Assembly (NCBI RefSeq): GCF_005144885.1
Contig: NZ_CP039690.1
Location: forward strand, 6,870,873-6,934,872
From: Phreatobacter stygius
Lineage (GTDB): Bacteria; Pseudomonadota; Alphaproteobacteria; Rhizobiales; Phreatobacteraceae
Length of the DNA: 64,000 bases
Direction: 5' to 3'
The notes under the pieces were generated by a model. It ran no database searches. It saw nothing but the letters and a program-made list of their open reading frames with translations, and had not been told where the DNA came from. Below are positions 17,343 through 25,507 of the stretch, one piece after another. How positions within the stretch are numbered: the first letter of the stretch is position 1; each line of letters begins with the position of its first letter. Both the position numbers and the translations under genes were made by a program.

Positions 17343-18596
17343 GTGCACGACGACATCGAAGATTATGTGGTTCTGCGCATCGAAAACCTGCCGACCAAAA
17401 AGCCGTCCGGCGGATTGAGCGGGCTCCGAGCTCCGGTCGGCGAGGTCTTCGACCTGGCATCCGCGACCGATCGTCCGCGGATCGTCTCGGAAACCGCCAA
17501 GCTGACCCCAAACCAGGCCCAGGAGGCCGCGGCGGATCCGCGCAACACCCTTTCCCGCGCCTTTCCGGTCACGCAGATCGTGATGCAATCGAGCGAGCCG
17601 GCGAGTGCCGCCGCCGTCGCGGCGGCCGCCGCCGCGGGCCACGGCTGGGGCATTCCGGCGGTCGGCGCCGATGCCGGCCACCTCGACGGCAAGGCTGCGG
17701 AGGTCGTCGTTGCCGTGCTCGATTCCGGCATCGACCACAAGCATGAGGCGTTTCGTGGCATGGAACTCGTCACCGAGAATTTCGCCGGCGGCAGCGCGAC
17801 GGATGTATCTGGTCATGGCACCCATTGCGCGAGCCTCATCTTCGGCCGCTCCGTCAACGGCGTCAGGATCGGGGTCGCGCCAGCCATCCGGAAGGCCCTG
17901 GTCGCCAAGGTGTTCGACGACCACGGCGCTAGTTCCACCGGCTGCATCGTCAACGCATTGGCCTGGGCCTACGAGAACGGCGCGAACATTGCCTCGATGT
18001 CGCTGAGCTTCGATTTCGAGGCGATGTTCCGAAGGCTCAAGACCGCGGACTGGGAGGAGCCCGCGGCGATCTGGGAGACGCTGGTTCGCTATCGAGAGGC
18101 CGCGAACCAATTGCAGCTGCAGATCGACATTCTGACCCACAAAAGCGAAACGTGGCCCGGCACTCTGATCGTCGCAGCCGCTGGCAACCAGAGCCGCCGG
18201 GCGGCAGTCAAACCGTATAGCGTCAGGGCGGGCGTCCCGGCGAGCATCAGCGGTGTCATCCCCGTCGGTGCGGCTGGGCAAGAACAAGGCGGCTGGATCA
18301 TTCCGCCCTTCTCGAACATCGATCCCTTTGTCCTCGGTCCGGGGACCGAAATCGTTGGCGCCAAACCTGGTGGCGGGCTCGTTGCGATGGATGGAACCAG
18401 TGCGGCCTGCCCTTACGCGGCAGGCGTGGCTGCCTTGTGGTGGGACCATACCGTTCGGGATATGGCGGATTTCACGACGGCCGAGGAGGTCGCCATAAAT
18501 CTTCGCACCAGCGCGCTGAAATTGCCGGTCATCAAACCCAACATGCAAGGTCGAGGCCTGGTTCAAGCGCCGCCGGCTGCGACGCCTGCGCGCTGA
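17343..18596 (+). CDS. Subtilisin-family (S8) serine protease
   Basis: The 417-residue protein has the complete subtilase triad: D127 ('VVAVLDSGIDH'), H158 ('GHGTHCASL') and S353 ('MDGTSAACPYAAGVA'), plus the oxyanion Asn region 'LIVAAAGNQ'. The first ~100 residues may be a short inhibitory head; no signal peptide is visible, so it probably acts inside the cell. I chose GTG 17343 because GGGGAGG (17331-17337) sits at the right distance; a GTG at 17337 overlapping the STAND stop is possible. It ends the tightly packed protease/NTPase run. Confidence 0.88.
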   Translation: MHDDIEDYVVLRIENLPTKKPSGGLSGLRAPVGEVFDLASATDRPRIVSETAKLTPNQAQEAAADPRNTLSRAFPVTQIVMQSSEPASAAAVAAAAAAGHGWGIPAVGADAGHLDGKAAEVVVAVLDSGIDHKHEAFRGMELVTENFAGGSATDVSGHGTHCASLIFGRSVNGVRIGVAPAIRKALVAKVFDDHGASSTGCIVNALAWAYENGANIASMSLSFDFEAMFRRLKTADWEEPAAIWETLVRYREAANQLQLQIDILTHKSETWPGTLIVAAAGNQSRRAAVKPYSVRAGVPASISGVIPVGAAGQEQGGWIIPPFSNIDPFVLGPGTEIVGAKPGGGLVAMDGTSAACPYAAGVAALWWDHTVRDMADFTTAEEVAINLRTSALKLPVIKPNMQGRGLVQAPPAATPAR

Positions 18597-18694
18597 TCTC
18601 GCCGCGAAGATATCATCGACACGGCCGCGGCGCCGGCCTGCGCAGCCTTGCCATCCCGCTTGCCTTGCCGACGGATGGGACATCCGATGACGCC

Positions 18695-19258
18695 ATGGCA
18701 GATGACCCCACCATGATTGAACTCAGCCGGCCCGAGCTGCGAGAGGTTGCCGGCTATGGGGTGGCGTGCGCGCGGCCTGCATTGGCGGTCTTCGAACGCG
18801 AACGCCCTGGCGATCGGCGCCCACACGCCGCGATCGACGCCGCGCAGGCCTTCGCTGAAGGAGCCGAGCGGACCAAGACGCTACGAGACAGCGCCTGGGC
18901 GGCACACCGGGCGGCTCAAGAGGCGCGCGATGCAGGACAGGCGGCTGCGAGCGACGCTGCGCGCGCGGCGCTGGCTGCTGCCGGTGCGGCCTTCCTCCAC
19001 CCCCTGGCCGAAGCCACCCAGGTCAAGCACATCCTCGGATCGGCCGCTCATGCCGCACGAGCGCTCGAACTCTCCGCGGGCGACGATCCCGCCGTCGGAG
19101 CCGACTACATCGCGCAGGCACGGATCCTGGCGCCTTCCGTGGTGGTGGACGTCCTGAGGCACTACCCGGGCGCCCCGCATGGCGGTGGGCGGGTCGGAGA
19201 ACTGATCCGTCTGTTGGACGCGTCGCTCCGGTCTTACCCGGCTGTGCCGGCGCCATAG
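18695..19258 (+). CDS. Imm5-like putative immunity protein
   Basis: The 187-residue protein is all-helical and Ala-rich, with the family patterns 'LREVAGYGVACARPALAVFE', 'RTKTLRDSAWAAHRAAQEARD' and 'FLHPLAEATQVKHILGSAAHA'. Proteins of this kind are classed as Imm5-like immunity proteins; some old annotations call them SbcC by mistake. ATG 18713 ('MIELSRPELRE') is an alternative start. Immunity proteins normally neutralise a toxin encoded beside them, so its place after the protease cluster could mean it protects the cell from a product of the island. No polymorphic toxin is seen beside it. Confidence 0.7.
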   Translation: MADDPTMIELSRPELREVAGYGVACARPALAVFERERPGDRRPHAAIDAAQAFAEGAERTKTLRDSAWAAHRAAQEARDAGQAAASDAARAALAAAGAAFLHPLAEATQVKHILGSAAHAARALELSAGDDPAVGADYIAQARILAPSVVVDVLRHYPGAPHGGGRVGELIRLLDASLRSYPAVPAP

Positions 19259-19354
19259 ACGTCCGCTGGCGCCGATCGGAAAAGCTGACATCGGTGGCGT
19301 ATCATCGGCCACTCCCGCGCCGCCGCCGGACACGACGGCGCAGAATGGCCCGGG

Positions 19355-19390
19355 GACACGGGCCCGCCGATCTCGCGGGCCCCGGGTGTC
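19355..19390. terminator. Hairpin between the immunity gene and the SDR gene
   Basis: GGGCCCGC (19360-19367) pairs perfectly with GCGGGCCC (19375-19382), extended by GACAC/GTGTC with a three-base bulge. It sits where two genes converge and reaches the SDR stop codon. No T-run follows, so efficiency is uncertain. It marks the right edge of the island. The rest of the 130-base gap holds nothing recognisable. Confidence 0.5.
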
Positions 19391-20219
19391 AGGACGCGCG
19401 CCCCGGGCTGAACATCTCGCGCATCCTCTCCCAATAGTGATCTTCAGAGGTTGTCCAGCGTAGGGCCGCGACGAGCTTGGTGTCGGCTCCGGCCGGATAA
19501 CGGAGCTTGCTCCCCTGCTCCGTCGCAGCCGCGAAGACGGCCTCGGCAACCTCGGCCTCGGTGCAATAGGCCGTCGGATAATGGGCCATCTTCTCGAAAC
19601 AGGCCTGGGCAAAAGACCCATAGTCCGCCGGGATCAATCCCTGCATGCGCGCGCCGCCATTGGCGGTGAAGCTGGTGGTCGGCGCATAGCCGGGCTCCAC
19701 CAGCCTGGCCTTGATGGCGAACTGGTCCAACTCGTGGGACAGCGACTCGGTGAAACCTTCGACCGCGCATTTGCTGGCGGCGTAGACGGCGACAAGCGGC
19801 ATGGGGGCGATGCCGGCGCTCGACGTGACGTTGATGATGACGCCACCGCCTTGCTTGCGCATGTGCGGAATGATGGCCCGACAGGTTGCGAACACGCCGA
19901 AGGTGTTGGTCTCGAAGATCTCACGCACCGTGCTATCAGGGGTGACTTCAACCGCCGAGGCCAGGCCGAGGCCGGCATTGTTGACCAGCACATCGATGGC
20001 ACCAAAGGCTGCAACGCTCGCCGCAATGGCCGTGTCGATGCTGTCGGCCTCGGTGACGTCGAGCGGCAGCAGTTTCAGCCGCTCCGACGTCGTCGCGAAC
20101 ACGCCAGGATCGGGCCGGCGCATCGTCGCGAGGACATTCCAGCCACGATCGAGAAACAGCTCGGCCATCGCCTTGCCATAACCCGATGAGGTTCCGGTGA
20201 TGAGGATTGTCTTGGTCAC
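19389..20219 (-). CDS. Short-chain dehydrogenase/reductase (SDR)
   Basis: This 276-residue NAD(P)-dependent oxidoreductase of the classical SDR type has the nucleotide-binding 'TGTSSGYGKA' near the N-terminus, 'NNAG' in the core, and the catalytic Ser in 'VTSSAGI' with 'YAASK' (Tyr and Lys). The GTG start at 20219 is chosen because GGGAG lies eight bases before it and the first strand 'TKTILITG' begins at once. It is divergent from an AraC regulator and the shared promoter region has a strong inverted repeat, so it is probably the regulator's target. Substrate unknown. Confidence 0.9.
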   Translation of the reverse strand: MTKTILITGTSSGYGKAMAELFLDRGWNVLATMRRPDPGVFATTSERLKLLPLDVTEADSIDTAIAASVAAFGAIDVLVNNAGLGLASAVEVTPDSTVREIFETNTFGVFATCRAIIPHMRKQGGGVIINVTSSAGIAPMPLVAVYAASKCAVEGFTESLSHELDQFAIKARLVEPGYAPTTSFTANGGARMQGLIPADYGSFAQACFEKMAHYPTAYCTEAEVAEAVFAAATEQGSKLRYPAGADTKLVAALRWTTSEDHYWERMREMFSPGRAS

Positions 20220-20270
20220 TTGAGGTTCTCCCGTGGCTGTTTCCTCCCTTGAGAATGGACAGATCATTCA

Positions 20271-20314
20271 GGACGATCCATAATTGAACGTCCATTGTTT
20301 GTTATGGATCGTCC
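20271..20314. promoter_or_regulatory. Perfect 13-bp inverted repeat, candidate AraC operator
   Basis: GGACGATCCATAA (20271-20283) is repeated exactly inverted as TTATGGATCGTCC (20302-20314), with an 18-base spacer containing a related GACGT-like piece. It lies in the 98-base divergent region between the SDR and AraC genes, four bases before the AraC start, so binding would block or control both promoters. Confidence 0.7.
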
Positions 20315-20317
20315 AGA

Positions 20318-21241
20318 ATGGATCCCCTCAGTCAGCTCATCGCGTTGCTCCGCCCGCACACTGCGGTGTCGAAGCCGATCACCGGGCGCGGCACCTGGGG
20401 GGTTCGCTATGCGGCCTACGGACTGCCGGGCTTCGCAATCGTGCTCTCGGGGCAATGCTGGTTGGGGATCGACGGCAACGCGCCGGTGCAGCTCGCGCGC
20501 GGAGACTTCGTGCTGCTGCCCGCCACTCCGGCCTTCACCCTGTCCAGCCAGCCGGATGCCGATTGTGTTCTTCGCGATCCCACCGACACCGCCGTTCGGC
20601 ATGGCGACCAGGAGGGTGAGCCCGACTTCCGGATGCTCGGCGGCGCCTTCCGGATCGAGACGGTCAACGCGCCGCTGCTCACCGCGCTGCTGCCCGCCAT
20701 GATTCACATTCATGCGTCCGAAGGCGGCACCGAGCGACTGGGTCGCATCATTGAGCTGATCATCGAGGAATGCGCGTCCGATCATCCGGGCAAGGACATG
20801 ATCCTGCAGCGCCTTCTGGAGGTCATGCTGGTGGAGTCGCTGCGCTGGCGCAGGGCCGGCGCGGACGCCTTGCCGGCCGGCCTGCTGCGCGGCATGGGCG
20901 ACCCTGTCCTGGCGCGGGTCCTGCGGGCGCTGCATGGCAACGTCCGGGCCGGCTGGACCGTGGCCGAGCTCGCCAAGCTCGCCGGCATGTCGCGCTCGGC
21001 CTTCGCCGCGCGGTTCGGCTGGACCCTCGGCTGCGCGCCCATCGAATATCTGTCCCGATGGCGCATGGCCTTGGCCCAGGACGCCCTCGGCCGAGGTGGA
21101 ACATCGCTCGACCACCTCGCCGACGAGATCGGTTATGAATCCGCCAGCGCCTTCAGCGCCGCGTTTCGTCGCCGCGTCGGGTGCTCACCGGGCAGCTTCG
21201 CCCGCGCGCGCCGGGCACAGGCAGCTGTCCCTGCCGCGTGA
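20318..21241 (+). CDS. AraC-family transcriptional regulator with cupin-type sensor
   Basis: The protein has 307 residues. The N-terminal ~190 residues match the cupin-like AraC ligand domain ('GFAIVLSGQCWLGIDG', 'LARGDFVLLPA'). The C-terminal ~100 carry the double helix-turn-helix: 'VAELAKLAGMSRSAFAARF' and 'LDHLADEIGYESASAFSAAF'. Regulators of this subgroup usually sit beside a reductase or hydrolase gene that they control, as here with the divergent SDR. The start is set by the ATG just after the inverted repeat at 20302-20314, which suggests autoregulation. Confidence 0.9.
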   Translation: MDPLSQLIALLRPHTAVSKPITGRGTWGVRYAAYGLPGFAIVLSGQCWLGIDGNAPVQLARGDFVLLPATPAFTLSSQPDADCVLRDPTDTAVRHGDQEGEPDFRMLGGAFRIETVNAPLLTALLPAMIHIHASEGGTERLGRIIELIIEECASDHPGKDMILQRLLEVMLVESLRWRRAGADALPAGLLRGMGDPVLARVLRALHGNVRAGWTVAELAKLAGMSRSAFAARFGWTLGCAPIEYLSRWRMALAQDALGRGGTSLDHLADEIGYESASAFSAAFRRRVGCSPGSFARARRAQAAVPAA

Positions 21242-21365
21242 ACTGTCCGCGGCCCAGGGCTCCGACGGAGACTGCTGGCGGCGGCCGGCGCAGCCGATTC
21301 CGACCGCGCGCCGACAGCCCGTTGAAGCTGCCCGCGCCTTGCAAAAACAGGAATTCGGGAAGAAT

Positions 21366-21441
21366 TGGCGCTCCCTAGGGGATTCGAACCCCTGTACCCA
21401 ACGTGAAAGGCTGGTGTCCTAGGCCTCTAGACGAAGGGAGC
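21366..21441 (-). tRNA. tRNA-Glu (anticodon UUC)
   Basis: The minus strand folds into a full cloverleaf of 76 bases: acceptor GCTCCCT (21441-21435) pairs with AGGGAGC (21376-21370), and the anticodon stem CCAGC/GTTGG encloses the loop CTTTCAC with anticodon TTC at 21407-21405. The T-loop GGTTCGAATCC is canonical. The CCA end is encoded (21368-21366). Confidence 0.96.
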
Positions 21442-21464
21442 GCGACCGCAGTGCGGCGGGGCGG

Positions 21465-21493
21465 TTTATAGGGGGGTTCCGGCCGGTCATCAA
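21465..21493 (-). promoter_or_regulatory. Promoter of tRNA-Glu
   Basis: On the minus strand TTGATG (21493-21488) and TATAAA (21470-21465) are 17 bases apart, ending 23 bases before the mature tRNA. This is close to the sigma-70-type consensus and fits a short tRNA leader. Confidence 0.65.
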
Positions 21494-21511
21494 CCCACCC
21501 CGGCAAAGTTT

Positions 21512-22489
21512 TCAGTCGGCCTTGATCGAATTTTCCCGGACCACCTGACCCCATATGGCCATTTGGCCTTCGAAGAAGCGTTTGAGCTCGGCGGGGCCGG
21601 CCGTCATCAGCTTCACCTGCTGGTTTTCGGTGAGCTGGCGCAGGATCGATTCGTCACGGAAGCTGGCGGTCAGCTCGGCGTTGAATCGCTGCACCATGGC
21701 GGCCGGCGTGCCGGCCGGCGCGAACACCGCCCACCAGGCTTCGGCCTCGAAACCGGCAAAGCCGCTCTCCGCGACGGTTGGAACCGCGCTCAGGGTCGCG
21801 GCGCGCGCCGTGCCGGTCTGGGCGATCGGCCGGAGCGTTCCCGCGGCGAGATGGGCGGCCAGCACGGCGGAAGAGGCGATCGCCAAGGGCACGTGACCGC
21901 CGAGCGCGTCATTCACCAGGGGCCCGCCGCCGCGATAGGGAATGTGATTGAACCGCACCCCGGCGCGTTTGGCCAGCAGCGTCATGGCGAGATGGCCGAG
22001 GCTGCCATTGCCGATCGTGCCGTAGGGAATGGTGCCGGGCTTGTCCCTGGCCGCGGCGATGATGTCGGCGAGCGTCCGATAGGGCTGGCCCGGATGGGCA
22101 GTGATCACCATCGGCGCGGTACCGATCAGCATGACCGGATCGAGGTCGCGATTGGCATCGAAGCCCATCGAGGGCAGCAGTGTCGGATTGACCGCATGGG
22201 TGTCGAAGACGAACAGCCAGGTCAGTCCGTCGGCCGGCGATTTCGCCACCATATTGGCGCCGACGCTGCCCCCTGCCCCCGGCCGGTTCTCGACGATCAC
22301 CGTGGCGCCGAGCCGCCGCTCGAGCCCCGGCTGGGCGAGCCTTGCCAGCGCATCGACCGATCCGCCGGCCGGAAACGGCACGATCAGCCGGATCGTGCCC
22401 GAAGGCCATGTCTGCGCCCGCAGCAGCGCCGGCGCGCATGGCCAAAGGAAAGCCGCGGCTGTCAAGCCGCGGCGCGTCAGTCTGCCCAT
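21512..22489 (-). CDS. Bug-family substrate-binding protein (tripartite tricarboxylate type)
   Basis: This is a 325-residue periplasmic binding protein. A signal peptide with Arg residues and a hydrophobic core ('MGRLTRRGLTAAAFLW...LRAQ') precedes the Bug motif 'TIRLIVPFPAGGSVDALAR', followed by 'VENRPGAGGSVGANMVAK' and 'FNHIPYRGGGPLVNDALGG'. Bug proteins capture small carboxylates; they may feed TctA/TctB permeases, none of which is nearby, so this is an orphan. The start at 22489 gives a proper signal peptide. It follows tRNA-Glu on the same strand but is probably transcribed separately. Confidence 0.9.
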   Translation of the reverse strand: MGRLTRRGLTAAAFLWPCAPALLRAQTWPSGTIRLIVPFPAGGSVDALARLAQPGLERRLGATVIVENRPGAGGSVGANMVAKSPADGLTWLFVFDTHAVNPTLLPSMGFDANRDLDPVMLIGTAPMVITAHPGQPYRTLADIIAAARDKPGTIPYGTIGNGSLGHLAMTLLAKRAGVRFNHIPYRGGGPLVNDALGGHVPLAIASSAVLAAHLAAGTLRPIAQTGTARAATLSAVPTVAESGFAGFEAEAWWAVFAPAGTPAAMVQRFNAELTASFRDESILRQLTENQQVKLMTAGPAELKRFFEGQMAIWGQVVRENSIKAD

Positions 22490-22556
22490 GACGTCCCCCG
22501 TGATATCGTTGACGGCGGGAGCGTCGAGGCCCCCGCCGAACAGCAATAGAGCACGA

Positions 22557-22991
22557 TCAGGGAATGCGGAGAACCCAGCCCGGCTGGATCAGGTCGGGAT
22601 TGACGATCGGCGGATTGTTGGCCGCGACGATCTTCGGATAGTCCGCACCCTTGCCGTAATGTTCCTCGGCGATCTTCCAGAGCGTGTCGCCCTTCTTCAC
22701 CGTGTACATCTTGGCCGCCGGTGCCGTCGCGTTGACCACCAGCTGGCTGGTATCGACATTGGCGACACCCACCGTATTGCCCAGCGCCAGGATGATGCGC
22801 TCGGCGTCTTCTTGCGATTTGACCTGGCCGGTGACCTTCACTTCGTTGCCGGCCGACTGGATCTGCAGGTTATTGGTGTCGAAGCCGTGACTTGCCACTT
22901 CCTCGGTCAAGGCCGGCGCTGGTGCCGCCTGTGCCTCACTGGCACCGACCAGCTTCTTGCCGACATTCTTGACGAAATCGAAGAAACCCAT
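22557..22991 (-). CDS. kbp: BON-LysM potassium-binding protein Kbp (YgaU)
   Basis: The 144-residue protein has the domain order of E. coli Kbp/YgaU: a conserved head 'MGFFDFVKNVGKKL', a BON domain ('LQIQSAGNEVKVTGQVKSQ' to about residue 85) and a C-terminal LysM domain ('YTVKKGDTLWKIAEEHYGKG' to 'PGWVLRIP'). In E. coli the protein binds potassium in the cytoplasm. There is no signal peptide, which agrees. It stands alone. The 247-base region 22992-23238 upstream shows no recognisable gene or RNA. Confidence 0.88.
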   Translation of the reverse strand: MGFFDFVKNVGKKLVGASEAQAAPAPALTEEVASHGFDTNNLQIQSAGNEVKVTGQVKSQEDAERIILALGNTVGVANVDTSQLVVNATAPAAKMYTVKKGDTLWKIAEEHYGKGADYPKIVAANNPPIVNPDLIQPGWVLRIP

Positions 22992-23238
22992 GCTGTCCTC
23001 CTACACGCGATCCGAGCATTGGGCCGGTTCGCACCAGAAGACTAACCGCCGGCCCATCGGCTTACCAGTCCCGGGAAAACCCAACATCGGGTGGCGGCCT
23101 CGCGGTGCAACATGGCCGGCTGTGGATAAACCGAGCCCGATGGTGGTATCTGGTTGCCCGAATCCGGTGTGCGGCGCTCAATCGCCATCAGCCGGGTGTT
23201 GGCCGGCTGGCAGTGCATAACATGCGATTGGGTGTGCC

Positions 23239-23604
23239 GTGGACCTGATGTCGACAGCCAAAGACCCTGCGCCAAGGCTGATCGAGCCCGACGACGGCCT
23301 GCTGGCCCTCGTGCGTTGGCGGCTTGCCGATCCCGCCTGGAAACCATCCTTCCGCGACCTTCTGGACGACGCCCAGACCTGCATCGGTCCCCTGGCCGGA
23401 CCGCCGGTGGTGCTGGCGGCGCTGCGCGACGTCGTCCAGGCCGACGCGGCCCTGGCGCCGCGGGCCAGGATCGTCGCCGTCGAGGCGCACCAGGCGATCA
23501 CCGCCAGAACCGAGCGCAATGACGCACGTGGCGGCCAGGCGCTCGGCAAGACCGCCTTGCGGCTGTTGAGCGGTTTCCGCCAGGCCGCCGCGTCGCGCTC
23601 GTAG
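23239..23604 (+). CDS. Hypothetical 121-residue protein
   Basis: I do not recognise this gene. GTG 23239 or ATG 23248 can start it. The product is soluble and helical with 'LVRWRLADPAWKPSFRDLLDDA' and an Arg/Ala-rich end. Codon positions look like coding DNA (G/C-rich third positions), but the opposite strand is open too, so the call rests on composition and the presence of a plausible start. A palindromic repeat follows 37 bases after its stop. Confidence 0.4.
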   Translation: MDLMSTAKDPAPRLIEPDDGLLALVRWRLADPAWKPSFRDLLDDAQTCIGPLAGPPVVLAALRDVVQADAALAPRARIVAVEAHQAITARTERNDARGGQALGKTALRLLSGFRQAAASRS

Positions 23605-23640
23605 GGGACGTGCGTGAACCCTCGGCCGCTCGCGGGTCAC

Positions 23641-23682
23641 GCGCTAACCCTCTCCCACGCAGACGTGGGCGAGGGTTAGCGC
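23641..23682. repeat. Palindromic extragenic repeat, single unit
   Basis: Arms 23641-23659 and 23664-23682 are inverted copies with one mismatch around a CAGA loop; the outer 12 bases (GCGCTAACCCTC) match exactly. The same core, CCCTCTCCCACG...GGGCGAGGGTT, appears at the ends of the composite elements near 45808-46031 and 50244-50423. It lies between the converging hypothetical gene and recJ and may also act as a terminator. Confidence 0.8.
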
Positions 23683-23703
23683 CGCTCTCTCCGCCTCGCG
23701 CCC

Positions 23704-25506
23704 TCATCCGCGTCCGGGAACCGCCACGTCCAGGATCCGGAACTGCACCCGTTCCCGGCCCTGCCAGCGATCGATCGAGATCGAGCCGGCGACATGCAGC
23801 TGCCGGCCACGGTGTTCGGCCAGCGCCAGGCCAACCGGCTGCCCGGCGGCGCGAAAGGCGATGGCGTCGACGGTGGCATTGTCGCCGCTCTTCAGCCGGG
23901 TGCGGACATGGGCGGTCCCCACCTCCTCGGCATAAACGATCGTATGGGCCGGCAGCACCAGCACCGGCTCGGCATTGCCCGAGCCGAACGGTCCGGCGCG
24001 GTCGATCAGGGCGGCGAGCTCGGGCTTGATCGCGGCGGCGGTGGTTGCCGCGTCGATCGCCAGCGCATCTTGCTTGCGGGCGGTCGCGACGCTCGCCTCC
24101 AGCTTGGTTTCGAGAAAGGCGCGAAAATCCGCCAGCCGACCGCGCATCACGGTGATGCCGGCCGCCATGGCGTGGCCGCCGCCCTTGGCCAGGAGCCCTT
24201 CGCTGACCGCCTGGCGCACCACGGCGCCGAGGTCGACGCCCGGCAGTGACCGGCCGGATCCGGTGCCGATGTCGCCGGTGAAGGCCACCGCGAAGGCCGG
24301 CCGCTTGAACCGTTCCTTCAGGCGCGAGGCGACCAGGCCGACGACGCCGGCATGCCAGCCGTTGCCGGCGGTGACGATGACCGCGGTGCCCTCCTCCATC
24401 GGGCCAAGCGCCGCCAGCGCCTCGGCCTCGGCTTCGGCGACGGTGCCGAGTTCCACCACCTGGCGCTCGCGGTTCAGCCGGTCGAGCTCGGCGGCGATCC
24501 GCTGGGCCTCCAGGGCATCGTCGGTGACCAAGAGCCTGGCGCCGAGGCCGGCATCGCCGATCCGCCCGCCGGCATTGATGCGCGGGCCGATGAGGAAGCC
24601 GAGATGATAAGGCGTCGGCGGGCCGTCGAGCTTGGCGACGTCCATCAGCGCGCGCAGGCCGACATTGTCGCGCTTGCGCATGACCGCGAGCCCGCGCGCC
24701 ACGAAGGCGCGGTTGAGCCCTTTCAGCGGCACCACGTCGGCAATGGTGCCGAGCGCCACCAGGTCGGTAAGCCGCATCAGGTCCGGCTCCGGCCGTCCGG
24801 TCGTCCAGAAGCCGCGTTGCCTGAGCGCCCGGTTCAGCGCCACCACCATCATGAAGGTGACGCCGGCGGCGCAGAGATGGCCAAGGCCGGAGAGATCGTC
24901 GAGGCGGTTGGGATTGACCAGGGCGGCAACCGCCGGCAGCGTTTCATCGGCCTGGTGGTGGTCGCAGACCACCACGTCGAAGCCGATCCGGCCAGCCTCC
25001 GCCAGCACCTCGTGGCTGGTCGTGCCGCAATCGAGCGTCACCAGCAGCGTCGCGCCGTCGGCGCGCAATTGCCGGATGGCCTCGCTGTTCGGGCCATAAC
25101 CCTCGAAAATGCGGTCGGGTATGCGAATGACCGGGTCGAGGCCGGCGGCGCGCAGGAACAGCGCCAGCACCGCCGAGGACGTCGCGCCGTCGACGTCGTA
25201 ATCGCCGAAGATCGCGACCCTCTCGGTCGTCACCACCGCGTGGACGAGCCGTTCGACCGCCCGGTCCATGTCGGTCAGAACCGAGGGGTCCGGCATGGCC
25301 GCCTTGACGGTCGGCTCGAGATAGGCCTCGACGCCATCGGCGATGACGCCGCGGCCGGCCAGCACCCGCGACAGGATGTCCGGCAGGTCATGGACTTGGG
25401 CGATCGCCAGCGCCTGGGCGCGGGCCGGATCGTCCAGCCGGTCGCGCCAGGCGCGACCGAGGACCGATTGTTCAACCCCGAGGAACAGCCGCCGCGGGTT
25501 GATCAT
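23704..25506 (-). CDS. recJ: Single-stranded-DNA-specific exonuclease RecJ
   Basis: This 600-residue 5'-3' exonuclease works in recombination and mismatch repair. The DHH-phosphoesterase motifs are clear: 'IFGDYDVDGATSSAVL', 'LVTLDCGTTSHE' and 'VVCDHHQADETLPA'. 'GGGHAMAAGITV' marks the DHHA1 domain, and a C-terminal OB-like RecJ domain follows. It starts one base after the glpX stop, so the pair is cotranscribed with hom upstream. Confidence 0.96.
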   Translation of the reverse strand: MINPRRLFLGVEQSVLGRAWRDRLDDPARAQALAIAQVHDLPDILSRVLAGRGVIADGVEAYLEPTVKAAMPDPSVLTDMDRAVERLVHAVVTTERVAIFGDYDVDGATSSAVLALFLRAAGLDPVIRIPDRIFEGYGPNSEAIRQLRADGATLLVTLDCGTTSHEVLAEAGRIGFDVVVCDHHQADETLPAVAALVNPNRLDDLSGLGHLCAAGVTFMMVVALNRALRQRGFWTTGRPEPDLMRLTDLVALGTIADVVPLKGLNRAFVARGLAVMRKRDNVGLRALMDVAKLDGPPTPYHLGFLIGPRINAGGRIGDAGLGARLLVTDDALEAQRIAAELDRLNRERQVVELGTVAEAEAEALAALGPMEEGTAVIVTAGNGWHAGVVGLVASRLKERFKRPAFAVAFTGDIGTGSGRSLPGVDLGAVVRQAVSEGLLAKGGGHAMAAGITVMRGRLADFRAFLETKLEASVATARKQDALAIDAATTAAAIKPELAALIDRAGPFGSGNAEPVLVLPAHTIVYAEEVGTAHVRTRLKSGDNATVDAIAFRAAGQPVGLALAEHRGRQLHVAGSISIDRWQGRERVQFRILDVAVPGRG

Positions 25507-25507
25507 G

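Noticed and set aside
21366-23604. tRNA-Glu as an attachment site for the island
   Set aside because: The island ends at 19258 and an SDR-AraC pair lies between; I found no second copy of the tRNA 3' end near 1400-1620.
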